Assembly: GCA_902463875.1 (NCBI GenBank)
Contig: CABQHR010000036.1
Coordinates: 1-11,806 of the forward strand
DNA: 11,806 bases
Reading direction: 5' to 3'
Source: an uncultured Collinsella sp.
Lineage (GTDB): Bacteria; Actinomycetota; Coriobacteriia; Coriobacteriales; Coriobacteriaceae
The notes under the pieces are model-generated. The model was not told where the DNA came from and did no database searches. It saw only the letters and a program-made list of their open reading frames with translations. How positions within the stretch are numbered: the stretch's first letter is position 1; each line of letters starts with the position of its first letter. A program made the translations under genes and the position numbers. Shown here one piece after another: positions 1 to 7,540 of this stretch.

Positions 1-682
1 ACTTATCGTCGGGCTCGGTGACGCGCTTGGTAAACGAGAGCTTGGACTCCTTACCCGTCATGAGCTTTTTGATGTTCGCGCGATGGGCCCACACCACGGT
101 GATGCCGATCATCGACATGCAAAACTTGAGTCCCAGGCTGCTGTACGGAAAGACCGCACAAGCGGCGATGGGAAGACCGACGGCGGCGGCAAGTGAGCCC
201 ACCGACACGTACTTGGTGATGGCAACGGCCACGATAAACATGCCCAGCAGCGACAGGCCAATGGGCCAATACCAGGCAAGAATCACGCCCAGGCCCACGG
301 CGATACCCTTGCCGCCGTGGAAGTTAAGGTAGGGCGAGAAGATGTGTCCCCACACGGCAGCCAGGCAAATGACGCCGAGCATCCAGTCGCCGGCGGCACC
401 GGGAGCCATGATGCTCACAGGGAAGCCATAGCCCACGCTTGCAATGAGCGGACGCGCGATAAGGACGCAGATGGCGCCCTTCAGGCAGTCGAGCAGCAGC
501 GTGAGCGCGGCCACCTTGGGGCCGGCCACGCGCAGCGCGTTGGTGGTGCCGATGTTGCCGGAGCCCGCCTTGCGAATGTCCGTGTGGTTGAAAACGCGGC
601 CCAGGATCAGGCCAAACGGAATCGCTCCGATAAAGAACGAGACCACGGCGCAGATGGCGGTCAGCAGAATCGGATTAAGCAT
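1..682 (-). CDS. plsY: Acyl-phosphate:glycerol-3-phosphate acyltransferase PlsY (3' end cut by window edge)
   Basis: PlsY transfers an acyl group from acyl-phosphate (made by PlsX) to glycerol-3-phosphate, giving lysophosphatidic acid, the first membrane-bound step of phospholipid synthesis. 227 codons are visible, and the stop lies beyond the left edge. All three family motifs are present: GSGNIGTTNA (residues 40-49), a glycine-rich HGGKGIAVGLG (122-132) and HRANIKKLMTGKESK (200-214). Hydrophobic stretches near residues 5-28, 57-80, 101-118, 138-156 and 160-198 fit the multi-pass membrane topology. The family is usually about 200-220 aa, so only a few residues should be missing. The ATG at 682 overlaps the end of der by 8 nt and has a GAAGGA-type ribosome site about 8 nt upstream, inside der, which suggests translational coupling. 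In many Gram-positive genomes gpsA follows, and it may lie just outside the window. The identification is secure. Confidence 0.96.
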   Translation of the reverse strand, partial: MLNPILLTAICAVVSFFIGAIPFGLILGRVFNHTDIRKAGSGNIGTTNALRVAGPKVAALTLLLDCLKGAICVLIARPLIASVGYGFPVSIMAPGAAGDWMLGVICLAAVWGHIFSPYLNFHGGKGIAVGLGVILAWYWPIGLSLLGMFIVAVAITKYVSVGSLAAAVGLPIAACAVFPYSSLGLKFCMSMIGITVVWAHRANIKKLMTGKESKLSFTKRVTEPDDK

Positions 683-2009
683 CCTTTTGTTCCTTCTTCC
701 TAAAGAAGAGTCGGATGGGCGTACCGGCGAAGTCGAAGGTCGAGCGCATGCGGTTCTCCACGTAGCGCTGGTAGGTGTCATTGACCAGGTCGCTGTGGTT
801 GACAAAGAAGGTGAACGTCGGCGGGTTGACGCCCGTCTGGGTCACGTAGTGCATGCGCAGGCGGCGCTTGCCGTCTACCACGGTGTGGCCAAACTCGCGC
901 AGGTCGGTGAGGAACGTGTTGAGGCGCGAGGTGGAGATCTTTTGCGAGCGCGTCTTTTCGGCCGCGTCGACCATGGCCCAGATTTTCTCCACGCTGCGGC
1001 CGGTCAGGGCCGAGATGCGCAGGTACTGGGCCCAGGGAGCCATGACGCCCAGACGGCGGTCGACGGTCTCCATGCAGGCCTCGCGCTTGCGGTCATCGTC
1101 GAGCAGATCCCACTTGTTGAGCAGCACCACGATGGCGCAGCCGCGCTCGATGGCAAGACCCATGACCTTCTGGTCCTGCTCGGTGACGCCCACGGAGGCG
1201 TCGACGACGAGCAGTGCCACGTCGGCGCGGTCGATGGCGCGCAGGCCGCGGACCATGGAGTAGTACTCGATGTTCTCGTATACGGTGCTCTTCTTGCGAA
1301 TGCCCGCGGTGTCGACCATGCGGTAGTGCTTGCCGTCGCGCTCGACGACGGTATCGATGGCGTCGCGCGTGGTGCCGGCAATGTTGGACACGATGGAGCG
1401 ATCAGCACCCAGGATGCGGTTGAACAGCGACGACTTACCGGCATTGGGGCGGCCGATGATGGCCACGTTAAGTGCATCGGGGAACTCGTCGGCGACCTCG
1501 TCCTCCTCCTCGGGGAGCAGGGCCACGATGTCGTCGAGCAGGTCGCCCGTGCCGTGGCCGTGCAGGGCCGAGAGCGGTGTGGGCTCGCCGATACCGAGCG
1601 AATAGAACTCCCAGATGTTGTCGTTCTCGCGATCGGGGTTGTCGAGCTTGTTCACCAGCAGAAAGACCGGCTTGTCGGAGCGCTTGAGCATGCGGGCGAC
1701 CGACTCGTCTTCCTCGGTGACGCCGGTGCGGCCGTCGACCACAAACAGGATGACGGCGGCTTCCTCGGCGGCGGCGAGTGCCTGGTCGCGGATGGACGTG
1801 GCAAAGACGTCGTCGCTCTTGAACGGCTCGATGCCGCCCGTGTCGACGATGGTGAACTCGCGGCCGTTCCAATCGGCCGTGTGATACGAGCGGTCGCGCG
1901 TGACGCCGCGGGACTCGTGGACGATGGCGTCCGAGGTCTGGGCCAGGCGGTTAACGAGCGTGGACTTGCCCACGTTGGGGCGTCCGACGACGGCGACGAT
2001 AGGTTTCAT
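675..2009 (-). CDS. der: Ribosome-assembly GTPase Der (EngA)
   Basis: Der is an essential GTPase with two tandem G domains and is needed for late maturation of the 50S ribosomal subunit. The protein is 444 aa, the normal family length. G domain 1 has GRPNVGKS (9-16), DTGG (56-59), NKLD (120-123) and SAL (147-149). G domain 2 has GRPNAGKS (186-193), DTAGIR (233-238) and NKWD (298-301). The C-terminal part, from about residue 355, matches the KH-like domain of the family. An acidic linker (EEEDEVADE, about 167-175) joins the two G domains. I chose the ATG at 2009 because the protein then begins MKPIVAVVGRPNVGKS as usual for the family, and AAAGGAG sits 5 nt upstream, overlapping the stop codon of the preceding gene. 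A longer open frame runs up to 2180 but only reads into that gene. It is cotranscribed with the DUF512 gene upstream (10-nt gap) and plsY downstream (8-nt overlap). Confidence 0.98.
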   Translation of the reverse strand: MKPIVAVVGRPNVGKSTLVNRLAQTSDAIVHESRGVTRDRSYHTADWNGREFTIVDTGGIEPFKSDDVFATSIRDQALAAAEEAAVILFVVDGRTGVTEEDESVARMLKRSDKPVFLLVNKLDNPDRENDNIWEFYSLGIGEPTPLSALHGHGTGDLLDDIVALLPEEEDEVADEFPDALNVAIIGRPNAGKSSLFNRILGADRSIVSNIAGTTRDAIDTVVERDGKHYRMVDTAGIRKKSTVYENIEYYSMVRGLRAIDRADVALLVVDASVGVTEQDQKVMGLAIERGCAIVVLLNKWDLLDDDRKREACMETVDRRLGVMAPWAQYLRISALTGRSVEKIWAMVDAAEKTRSQKISTSRLNTFLTDLREFGHTVVDGKRRLRMHYVTQTGVNPPTFTFFVNHSDLVNDTYQRYVENRMRSTFDFAGTPIRLFFRKKEQKDA

Positions 2010-2019
2010 CTGCTCTCCT

Positions 2020-3462
2020 TTAATGGGTAGGGTCAGCGGAATTAGTAGAGTCGGCAGGCACAATGCCAAGGATGTGCTCCAGGGTATCGAGCAGCTCATG
2101 CGGCATGGTCGACACCACATGAACCTCGGCGCCGCGACTGGTAAGGCTTGCGAGTAAATCGTCACGATGATACTCGTCAAGCGTCATGCCGTCAGCGTTG
2201 AACATGAGCTTAGGCACAAAGAGCATAACCCCCGACAGGTCTTGCGGCAGCTGCTCCAGGATATCGCTCGCGACAATGAGGCCGGTCACGTCCACGTTGC
2301 CGCCAAAGTAGCGGTTCTTGATGGCCGTGACGGTTCCGGCGAGGCCGTGCGGCGATTCCACAAAGCGCGCCACGGTGTCGCGCGCGCTGGCGCCGGAGAG
2401 GCACAGCAGGTGCTGGCTGCGGGCGGCGATGGCCTCGCGGACGCGGGCCAGTCGCTCGGCATCGATAGCCAGCACGTCGTCGGTCTCGTCCAGATACGAG
2501 CGGATCATGCCGATGCCGTCGTAGTACTGCGGGTAACCGTCGTAAAAGTCCGCCTCGGGAGGATCGATGCCGGCGTCCAGATAGAACTCGTCGCTCATCT
2601 GGAAGGTGTGGCGGCCAAAGCGCTCGAAGGCACGGTCCTGGAAGGGCCTGATCATGGCGATGGTCTCGCGCGCCAGTTCGGGTTTGTCGCTGTAGGACCA
2701 GCTAAAACGGTTCTGATGCTTGGTAAAACCGAGCGGCACAATGCCCAGGCTTGTGATTTGCTCGTGCTCCTCGCAAAAGCGCAGGGTCTTTTCCAGCTCC
2801 TCGCCGTCGTTCATGCCGGGGCACAGTACGATCTGCGCGTGAATCTCGATGCCGGCGGCCATGATGGTCTCGAGCACGTCCATGCCTCGCTGGGCGTTGC
2901 GGCCCATCATACGACGGCGGACGTCGGGGCTCACGGCGTGGACCGACACGTTCATGGGGCTCATGTTGCGCTGGATGACGTCTTGCACGTCCTCGTCGGT
3001 GAGGTTCGTGAGCGTGACAAAGTTGCCCTGTAAAAAGCTTAGGCGATAGTCGTCGTCGCGAATATAGAGCGTGGAGCGGCCGCCCTTGGGGAGCATTGTC
3101 ATAAAGCAGAACACGCAGGCGTTTACGCAGGTGCGCATGCCGTCGAAGATGGGACCATCGAATTCAAGGCCCCAGTCCTCTCCCGGGAAGCGGTCGAGCT
3201 CGACGGGGGTGACGCTGTTGTCGCGCGGGTCGAAAACCTCGAGGTCGACGGTATCATCGTCGGCCTCCCAGAGCCACACAATCATGTCGGTAAGCTGCTC
3301 ACCGTTGACCGTGAGCACGCGCATGCCCGGCTCGATACCCACATCCCACGCGGGCGATTCGGGACGCACGTTCTTGACGAGCGCGCCCTCACCCGGCTCG
3401 GGGTCGCGGCTGCGCCCGTAATCGGCCACCTCGGCGGCGTATGCGGGTACGGTCTGGTCCAT
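2020..3462 (-). CDS. PDZ / radical SAM / DUF512 domain protein of unknown reaction
   Basis: This 480-aa protein belongs to the conserved family annotated as DUF512 or radical-SAM FeS oxidoreductase (TIGR03279-like), whose reaction I do not know to be established. Residues about 26-79 look like a PDZ domain (GALVKNVRPESPAWDVGIEPG). A radical-SAM cluster motif CVNACVFC follows at 112-119, giving C112-x3-C116-x2-C119 for a 4Fe-4S cluster and S-adenosylmethionine. A TIM-barrel-like section includes QIVLCPGMNDG, and the DUF512 region starts roughly at 230 (YPQYYDGIGMIR). The assigned ATG at 3462 lies 2 nt after the ispH stop. The nearest good ribosome site (AAGGAG) is 14 nt away, so initiation probably depends on coupling to ispH. 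The open frame continues upstream to 3567, but only inside ispH. Adjacency to der recurs in many Gram-positive genomes and hints at a link to ribosomes or translation, which is inference. The family call is firm and the function is open. Confidence 0.9.
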   Translation of the reverse strand: MDQTVPAYAAEVADYGRSRDPEPGEGALVKNVRPESPAWDVGIEPGMRVLTVNGEQLTDMIVWLWEADDDTVDLEVFDPRDNSVTPVELDRFPGEDWGLEFDGPIFDGMRTCVNACVFCFMTMLPKGGRSTLYIRDDDYRLSFLQGNFVTLTNLTDEDVQDVIQRNMSPMNVSVHAVSPDVRRRMMGRNAQRGMDVLETIMAAGIEIHAQIVLCPGMNDGEELEKTLRFCEEHEQITSLGIVPLGFTKHQNRFSWSYSDKPELARETIAMIRPFQDRAFERFGRHTFQMSDEFYLDAGIDPPEADFYDGYPQYYDGIGMIRSYLDETDDVLAIDAERLARVREAIAARSQHLLCLSGASARDTVARFVESPHGLAGTVTAIKNRYFGGNVDVTGLIVASDILEQLPQDLSGVMLFVPKLMFNADGMTLDEYHRDDLLASLTSRGAEVHVVSTMPHELLDTLEHILGIVPADSTNSADPTH

Positions 3463-3464
3463 GG

Positions 3465-4364
3465 TTAGCGGCAAAGCTCCTTGATGCGCTCGACGGCGCG
3501 CTCGATGTGTTCTTGCGGGGTGGAGGCTCCGGCGGTGATGCCGATGTGGTGAGCTGCGGTAAACCACGCGGCTTGGAGCTCAGAAGCTTCCTCGATGTGA
3601 TACGTGCGCTCGCAGGCGTCTGCGCAAATCTGCGCCAGGCGGCGGGTGTTGCCCGAGTTCTTGCCGCCCACGATGACCATGCAGTCGCAGCGGTTGGCAA
3701 GTGTGGCTGCTGCCTGTTGACGCTCACTCGTGGCGGCGCAGATGGTGTTGATCACGCGCAGCTCCTGCACGCGCGGGGTGATAGCAGCCACGACCTCGGC
3801 CAAGTTCTGCGCAGTTTGGGTGGTCTGCACAACCAAGCCCACTTTACCCTTGAGCGACAGCGCGTCCGCATCGGCAGCGCAGCTCACGACCTGCGCGTCA
3901 TCGCCGGCGTGGCCCAGGATGCCCTCGACTTCGGGGTGGCCCGGCTCGCCCACGACGATCACGCGGTAGCCCTCGCGCACCAGGCGCTCGGCCGCCACGT
4001 GGACCTTCTTCACGTAGGGGCAGGTGGCGTCAACGACGTTAAGGCCACGCTCGCGAGCGGCATCAATGACCTGCGGCACCACGCCGTGGGCGCGGATGAT
4101 CACAGTGCCCGACGTGGCGTCGTCCAAGGTGTCGGCCAGACCGACGCCTGCCTCGGTGAGCTCGCGTACCACGATGGGGTTATGGATGAGCGGACCCAGG
4201 GTGTGGACCTGAGCGTTCTCCTCCGCCTGCGGGGCGGCCGCCAATGCCATATCGAGCGCGCGCTGTACGCCGTAGCAGGTACCGGCGTGGGCTGCGATCT
4301 CGATAGTGGGCGCGCTGTCCTGGCCGGACGCAGTCGCGGCGGTGTTCGTCACGTTCTCGCTCAT
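3465..4364 (-). CDS. ispH: 4-hydroxy-3-methylbut-2-enyl diphosphate reductase IspH
   Basis: IspH reduces HMBPP to isopentenyl and dimethylallyl diphosphate, the last step of the MEP isoprenoid pathway, using a 4Fe-4S cluster in the cytosol. The three expected cluster cysteines are C30 (GTCYGVQRA), C115 (ATCPYVKK) and C209 (NTICAATSERQ). Substrate-binding landmarks are present: H61 (IHNPIVV), H93 (RAHGV), H143 and E145 (GHPEVEG), and the QTTQT segment near 180-184. The usual NSKNT stretch reads NSGNT here. Length is 299 aa from the ATG at 4364, within the family range, with about 20 extra N-terminal residues before the conserved core. An in-frame ATG at 4394 would overlap plsC. The 4364 start lies 2 nt after the plsC stop behind a weak AGG ribosome site, so translational coupling is likely. 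The product feeds undecaprenyl phosphate and quinone synthesis. No rpsA-like S1 domains are fused to it, unlike some Clostridia. Confidence 0.97.
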   Translation of the reverse strand: MSENVTNTAATASGQDSAPTIEIAAHAGTCYGVQRALDMALAAAPQAEENAQVHTLGPLIHNPIVVRELTEAGVGLADTLDDATSGTVIIRAHGVVPQVIDAARERGLNVVDATCPYVKKVHVAAERLVREGYRVIVVGEPGHPEVEGILGHAGDDAQVVSCAADADALSLKGKVGLVVQTTQTAQNLAEVVAAITPRVQELRVINTICAATSERQQAAATLANRCDCMVIVGGKNSGNTRRLAQICADACERTYHIEEASELQAAWFTAAHHIGITAGASTPQEHIERAVERIKELCR

Positions 4365-4366
4365 GG

Positions 4367-5095
4367 CTAGAACCTGCCCGGATGCTCGGCGCATAGCTCG
4401 TCGCGCATCTTATAGACACGGTCCATGGCCTCGGACTCAAACCAGGCCAGGCGCTCCGTGCGCTTAAGCCCGGCCGGTGCGTCGGAAAGCGAGACGGCCT
4501 TGCCGGCACGAATCCAGCATTTCTTGGGACGCATGAGCTTTTTGCCCGCGGGCGTAATGTCGGACCAGCCACAAATGGCGAGCGGGTTGACGGGCGCCTT
4601 GCCCATTTGAGCGATGAGCGCAAAACCGCCGTGGACCTCGGGCTTGATTTCGCGCGAGCGGATGCGCGTGCCCTCGGGGAAGATCAGGACGTCCTCGCCG
4701 CGCTGCAGCGCATGCTGGGCGGCGCGCAGGCACTTCATATCGGCAGTACCGCGCTCTACTGGGATGCCGCCAACGCGGCTAAAGGCCCAGCGCACAATCT
4801 TGCTCTTGGCGAACTCGGATTTAAAGATGGGACGGATACGGCGGCCCCCAAAGAACAGCGCCGTCTCAACGGCCAGCAGCTCGGCCATCGAGGTGTGGTT
4901 ACAGATGACCACGCTGCCGCGGCCTTCCTGGCGCTCAAACAGCAGGTCAGCGTCCTCGACCTTCCAACGCCACATGAGCTTGGAGAAGGTCCAAAGGATG
5001 GCCATGACTACGACGACGGTGCCGCGGATGAGCGCTGGGAACTCTGCATAAGGGGCGTTGTAATAGTCCTCGGGCGTCTGCTTAAACAGGCGCAT
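4367..5095 (-). CDS. plsC: 1-acyl-sn-glycerol-3-phosphate acyltransferase (PlsC family), HX4E variant
   Basis: PlsC-family enzymes acylate lysophosphatidic acid to phosphatidic acid at the inner membrane face. The 242-aa protein has one N-terminal hydrophobic segment (about 24-41) followed by the acyltransferase domain: NHTSMAE (66-72), GGIPVERG (109-116) and FPEGTR (139-144). The glycerol-phosphate-binding arginine and the EGTR block are intact. The odd feature is the catalytic HX4D motif: here H67 is followed by E72 (codon GAG), so it reads HX4E. Glutamate could still serve as the acid partner of the histidine, but this departs from the family rule. With plsY in the same operon, the assignment to phospholipid synthesis is natural, but acylation of another lipid substrate cannot be excluded. 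The start at 5095 is set by a near-perfect AAAGGAGGT 5 nt upstream, built from the last codons of cmk. The gene ends 2 nt before ispH. Confidence 0.9.
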   Translation of the reverse strand: MRLFKQTPEDYYNAPYAEFPALIRGTVVVVMAILWTFSKLMWRWKVEDADLLFERQEGRGSVVICNHTSMAELLAVETALFFGGRRIRPIFKSEFAKSKIVRWAFSRVGGIPVERGTADMKCLRAAQHALQRGEDVLIFPEGTRIRSREIKPEVHGGFALIAQMGKAPVNPLAICGWSDITPAGKKLMRPKKCWIRAGKAVSLSDAPAGLKRTERLAWFESEAMDRVYKMRDELCAEHPGRF

Positions 5096-5098
5096 GGG

Positions 5099-5785
5099 CT
5101 ACCTCCTTTGGTTGATGAGGCCCTCGATTATCGAGACGACCTCATCGATGGTGTGGGCGGTGGAGTCGACGTGCACGGCGTCCTCGGCGGGCACGAGCGG
5201 GGCGACCTGGCGGCTGCTGTCAAGCTTGTCGCGCTGCTTGAGGGCATCGAGGGTCTCGTCGACTTCGGCCTCGAGTTGCGCGGGCGTGAGCGGCTGGGCG
5301 TCGTTTTGGTGACGCTGCAGCACGCGGCGGCGGGCGCGCTCGCGCGGGTCGGCGGTCAGGAAGACCTTGACCTGCGCGTTGGGGAACACGACGGTTCCGA
5401 TGTCGCGACCCTCGGCCACGATATCGCGGTTCTCGGCGGCGCGGCGCTGGTGAATGAGCATGGCGGCGCGCACGCCCGGGTAGGCCGAGACCTTGGACAC
5501 GTTTGCGTCGACCTGCGGGGTACGAATGGCGGCCGAAGCGTCTTTGCCGTCAATGGTCAAACGCGTATCCTCGCCGGTGCCGTTGGTAAAGCGAATCTCG
5601 ATCTGCTCGGCGAGGGCGTCGATGGCCGCCTCGTCGTCCAGATCGATGCCGCGGTCGAGCGCGGCGAAGGTAACGGCGCGATACATGGCGCCCGTGTCGA
5701 GCTTGTTAAAGCCCAGCTGGCGGGCGATCTCCTTGGCGATGGTAGACTTGCCGGAACCGGCGGGGCCGTCGATGGCGACGATCAT
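5099..5785 (-). CDS. cmk: Cytidylate (CMP/dCMP) kinase
   Basis: Cmk phosphorylates CMP and dCMP with ATP, recycling nucleotides from RNA and lipid turnover into CDP and CTP. The 228-aa length is typical. The protein opens with the P-loop GPAGSGKST (7-15), followed by the substrate-binding LDTGAMYR (29-36), EGRDIGTVVFP near residues 126-136, and the arginine-rich lid (DPRERARRRVLQRH, about 151-164). The ATG at 5785 leaves the usual 5-6 residues before the P-loop and has AAAGGA about 8 nt upstream. A 66-nt gap separates it from rluB, the second largest gap in the run, with no obvious promoter or terminator. Its last sense codons (CAA AGG AGG) and stop supply the ribosome site of plsC, so plsC translation should be linked to cmk. 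The rluB-cmk-plsC order is widespread in Gram-positive bacteria. Confidence 0.97.
   Translation of the reverse strand: MIVAIDGPAGSGKSTIAKEIARQLGFNKLDTGAMYRAVTFAALDRGIDLDDEAAIDALAEQIEIRFTNGTGEDTRLTIDGKDASAAIRTPQVDANVSKVSAYPGVRAAMLIHQRRAAENRDIVAEGRDIGTVVFPNAQVKVFLTADPRERARRRVLQRHQNDAQPLTPAQLEAEVDETLDALKQRDKLDSSRQVAPLVPAEDAVHVDSTAHTIDEVVSIIEGLINQRR
5101..5109 (-). promoter_or_regulatory. Shine-Dalgarno site of plsC inside the cmk 3' end
   Basis: The minus strand reads AAAGGAGGT, almost a full match to the anti-Shine-Dalgarno sequence, 5 nt before the plsC ATG. It is formed by the last cmk codons CAA AGG AGG and the first base of the cmk stop. Ribosomes finishing cmk would therefore occupy the plsC initiation site. 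Confidence 0.85.
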
Positions 5786-5851
5786 GCAATGCTTCCTTTC
5801 GATGGTTGACGTGCTGGTATGGTTCGCGGGCGCTGGGGCGCGGCGGGTTGC

Positions 5852-6814
5852 CTAGCCCGTGTAGCGCTCGCGGTAGGTGTTGCGCTTGGGTGCGGAGCCG
5901 TGGCTGCCGTGGTGCCGCGTGCGGCTGGCGGCGTTGGTCGCCGGCGCGGCGGCGCGCTTGGAGCTGGCCTGCTTGGGCAGGATGCCACCGGCCTTGAGGA
6001 TCTGCACCTCGCGGTCGGTGAGCTCGCGCCACGAGCCCTTGGCCACGTCCTTGAGCTCCAGGCCGGCAAAGTTGCAGCGATGCAGGCGGATTACCGGATG
6101 GTGAATCTTGCTCAGCATGCGCTTGACCTGGTTCTTGCGGCCCTCGCGGATGATGACCTCCACGGCGGCGGTGCCGGGCTTTACGCCTTGCGGAGCCACG
6201 GCCTCTGCCTCGCGCGCGTTGATGACGCGGCAGATCGCCGGCTGGCACAGGCCGTCGTCGAGTTCGATGCCGCGGCGGAGTGGTTCTAAGTCGCGATCGG
6301 TCAGGTGGCCGTCCACGAGCGCCTGGTAGGTCTTATAGACATGCTTGCTGGGGTGCAGCAGATCCTGCGACAGGTCGCCATCGGTGGTAAAGAGCAAAAG
6401 GCCTGTGGTGTCGCGGTCCAGGCGGCCCACCGGGAAGAGCCCCGGAAAGCGGTCACGCGGGACCAGCTCGGCCACGCAAGGGCGCTCCTGCGGGTCGCTC
6501 ATGGTGGTGAGGTAGCCGGTCGGCTTGTAGAGCATCAGGTACACGGCGCCCTGGTTGAGCTTGACGGGCGTGCCGTCGACCTCGATATGGTCGCGGTCGA
6601 CGTCGACCTTGGTGCCCAGCTCGGTCGCGACCTCGCCGTTAACAGTCACGCGGCCGGCGGTCATCAGGTCCTCCGAGCCACGGCGGCTCGCCACGCCCGC
6701 GCGCGCCAAAAAGCGCTGCAGGCGCATGGTGTGCGGATAGACGGGCTGGGCGTCGGTCGTGGGTACTGCGTTGCCCATGGCGCGCGTCTTCCCTACTTCG
6801 TTAGTCCTCGTCAT
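5852..6814 (-). CDS. rluB: RluB-type 23S rRNA pseudouridine synthase
   Basis: This RsuA/RluB/RluE-family pseudouridine synthase probably modifies U2605 (E. coli numbering) of 23S rRNA. The 320-aa protein has an N-terminal S4 RNA-binding domain (MRLQRFLARAGVASRR..., about 30-75), then the catalytic domain with GRLDRDTTGLLL (130-141), where D133 is the catalytic aspartate. YKPTGYLTT (96-104) and EGRKNQVKRM are further family landmarks. The C-terminal 35-40 residues are basic and rich in Ala, Ser, His and Arg, probably a disordered RNA-binding tail. I chose ATG 6814 because GGAGGA lies 5 nt upstream, although this start overlaps scpB by 14 nt and leaves 29 residues before the S4 domain. Later in-frame ATGs (MGNAV, MRLQRF) lack a comparable site. 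RluB rather than RsuA is favoured by the scpB-rluB-cmk context. Confidence 0.94.
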   Translation of the reverse strand: MTRTNEVGKTRAMGNAVPTTDAQPVYPHTMRLQRFLARAGVASRRGSEDLMTAGRVTVNGEVATELGTKVDVDRDHIEVDGTPVKLNQGAVYLMLYKPTGYLTTMSDPQERPCVAELVPRDRFPGLFPVGRLDRDTTGLLLFTTDGDLSQDLLHPSKHVYKTYQALVDGHLTDRDLEPLRRGIELDDGLCQPAICRVINAREAEAVAPQGVKPGTAAVEVIIREGRKNQVKRMLSKIHHPVIRLHRCNFAGLELKDVAKGSWRELTDREVQILKAGGILPKQASSKRAAAPATNAASRTRHHGSHGSAPKRNTYRERYTG

Positions 6815-7529
6815 GTAAATCCTCCGAGGTCTCGTCGACGACCATGGTCTCCAAGTCCTCGACTGCCTCAATATCTTCAACATCGGTATCGAGCAGTTCG
6901 CGCTCTTCGTCCAGGTCCTCGGCCTGCTCCTCGAGCGTGGACTGAATGCTGCGGCCGCTCAGGCGCTCGCGGATAAACTGACGCGACTGCTCGTCGGGGG
7001 CAAACTGCTCCAGGTCGGGCAGGTCGCGGGTGGAGCGCAGGCCGAACTTTTCCAAGAATGCGTTGGTCGTACCGTAAATGATGGCCTGACCGCGCTGGGG
7101 GTCACGACCGAGCTCGCGCACCAGGCCCTTGTCCACGAGCGACGCGATGACGCCGTCGGAATTGACGCCGCGGATGCCCTTGACCACCTCGCGCGTCACG
7201 GGCTGGTGGTATGCGATCACGGCCAAGGTCTCGAGCGCCGCCTGCGACAGTTTTTGCGTGTCCCAGCTCAGCACGTAGGCCTCGACCACGTCGTGATAGG
7301 CGGGATGCGTAAACAGGCGCCAGCCGCCGGCGACCTCGCGCAGCTGAAAGCCGCGGTTGGCCTCCTCGTACTCAACCTTGAGCTCGGCGAGCAGCGACGC
7401 GCATTCGCCCGGGGCGATATCCAGCGCACCTGCCAGCGCGGGCGCGCTCACCGGGTCGCTCGACACCAGCAACAGCGCCTCGAGGGCGCCTTTGAGGCTG
7501 TTTGCCTCCAGCGTGGAAAGGGTTGACAT
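6801..7529 (-). CDS. scpB: Segregation and condensation protein ScpB
   Basis: ScpB dimers bind ScpA and form the non-SMC part of the bacterial condensin that organises and segregates chromosomes. Two winged-helix domains occupy about residues 10-90 and 95-170. The family signature is LSQAALETLAVIAYHQPVTR (94-113), followed by IRGVNSDGVIASLVDKGLV (119-137) and the GRDPQRGQAIIYGTT turn (141-155). Family members are usually about 180-200 aa. This one is 242 aa because of a very acidic tail: 23 of the last 43 residues (200-242) are Asp or Glu. The ATG at 7529 has GGAG 8 nt upstream. The gene starts 11 nt after scpA, and its 3' end carries the rluB ribosome site and start codon in another frame (14-nt overlap). 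Confidence 0.97.
   Translation of the reverse strand: MSTLSTLEANSLKGALEALLLVSSDPVSAPALAGALDIAPGECASLLAELKVEYEEANRGFQLREVAGGWRLFTHPAYHDVVEAYVLSWDTQKLSQAALETLAVIAYHQPVTREVVKGIRGVNSDGVIASLVDKGLVRELGRDPQRGQAIIYGTTNAFLEKFGLRSTRDLPDLEQFAPDEQSRQFIRERLSGRSIQSTLEEQAEDLDEERELLDTDVEDIEAVEDLETMVVDETSEDLHDED
6820..6825 (-). promoter_or_regulatory. Shine-Dalgarno site that decides the rluB start
   Basis: GGAGGA on the minus strand lies 5 nt before the ATG at 6814, inside the scpB coding sequence. It supports the upstream rluB start over the two later in-frame ATGs, which have no similar site. Confidence 0.75.
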
Positions 7530-7540
7530 GGTTGCGGCTC

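Noticed and set aside
444..2030. 528-codon plus-strand open frame opposite der
   Set aside because: It lies antisense to a fully recognisable Der and has no family motifs. Its Val/Asp/Gly/Ala-rich composition is what the complement of GC-rich codons gives, and no ribosome site was found.
3441..4370. 309-codon plus-strand open frame opposite ispH
   Set aside because: It mirrors ispH almost exactly and is best explained as the antisense shadow of its codon bias. The same holds for the 288-codon frame at 2167-3033 opposite the DUF512 gene.
4607..5809. 400-codon plus-strand open frame opposite plsC and cmk
   Set aside because: It spans two well-identified genes on the other strand and the gap between them. 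It has Val/Leu/Gly/Asp-rich shadow composition and no recognisable domain.
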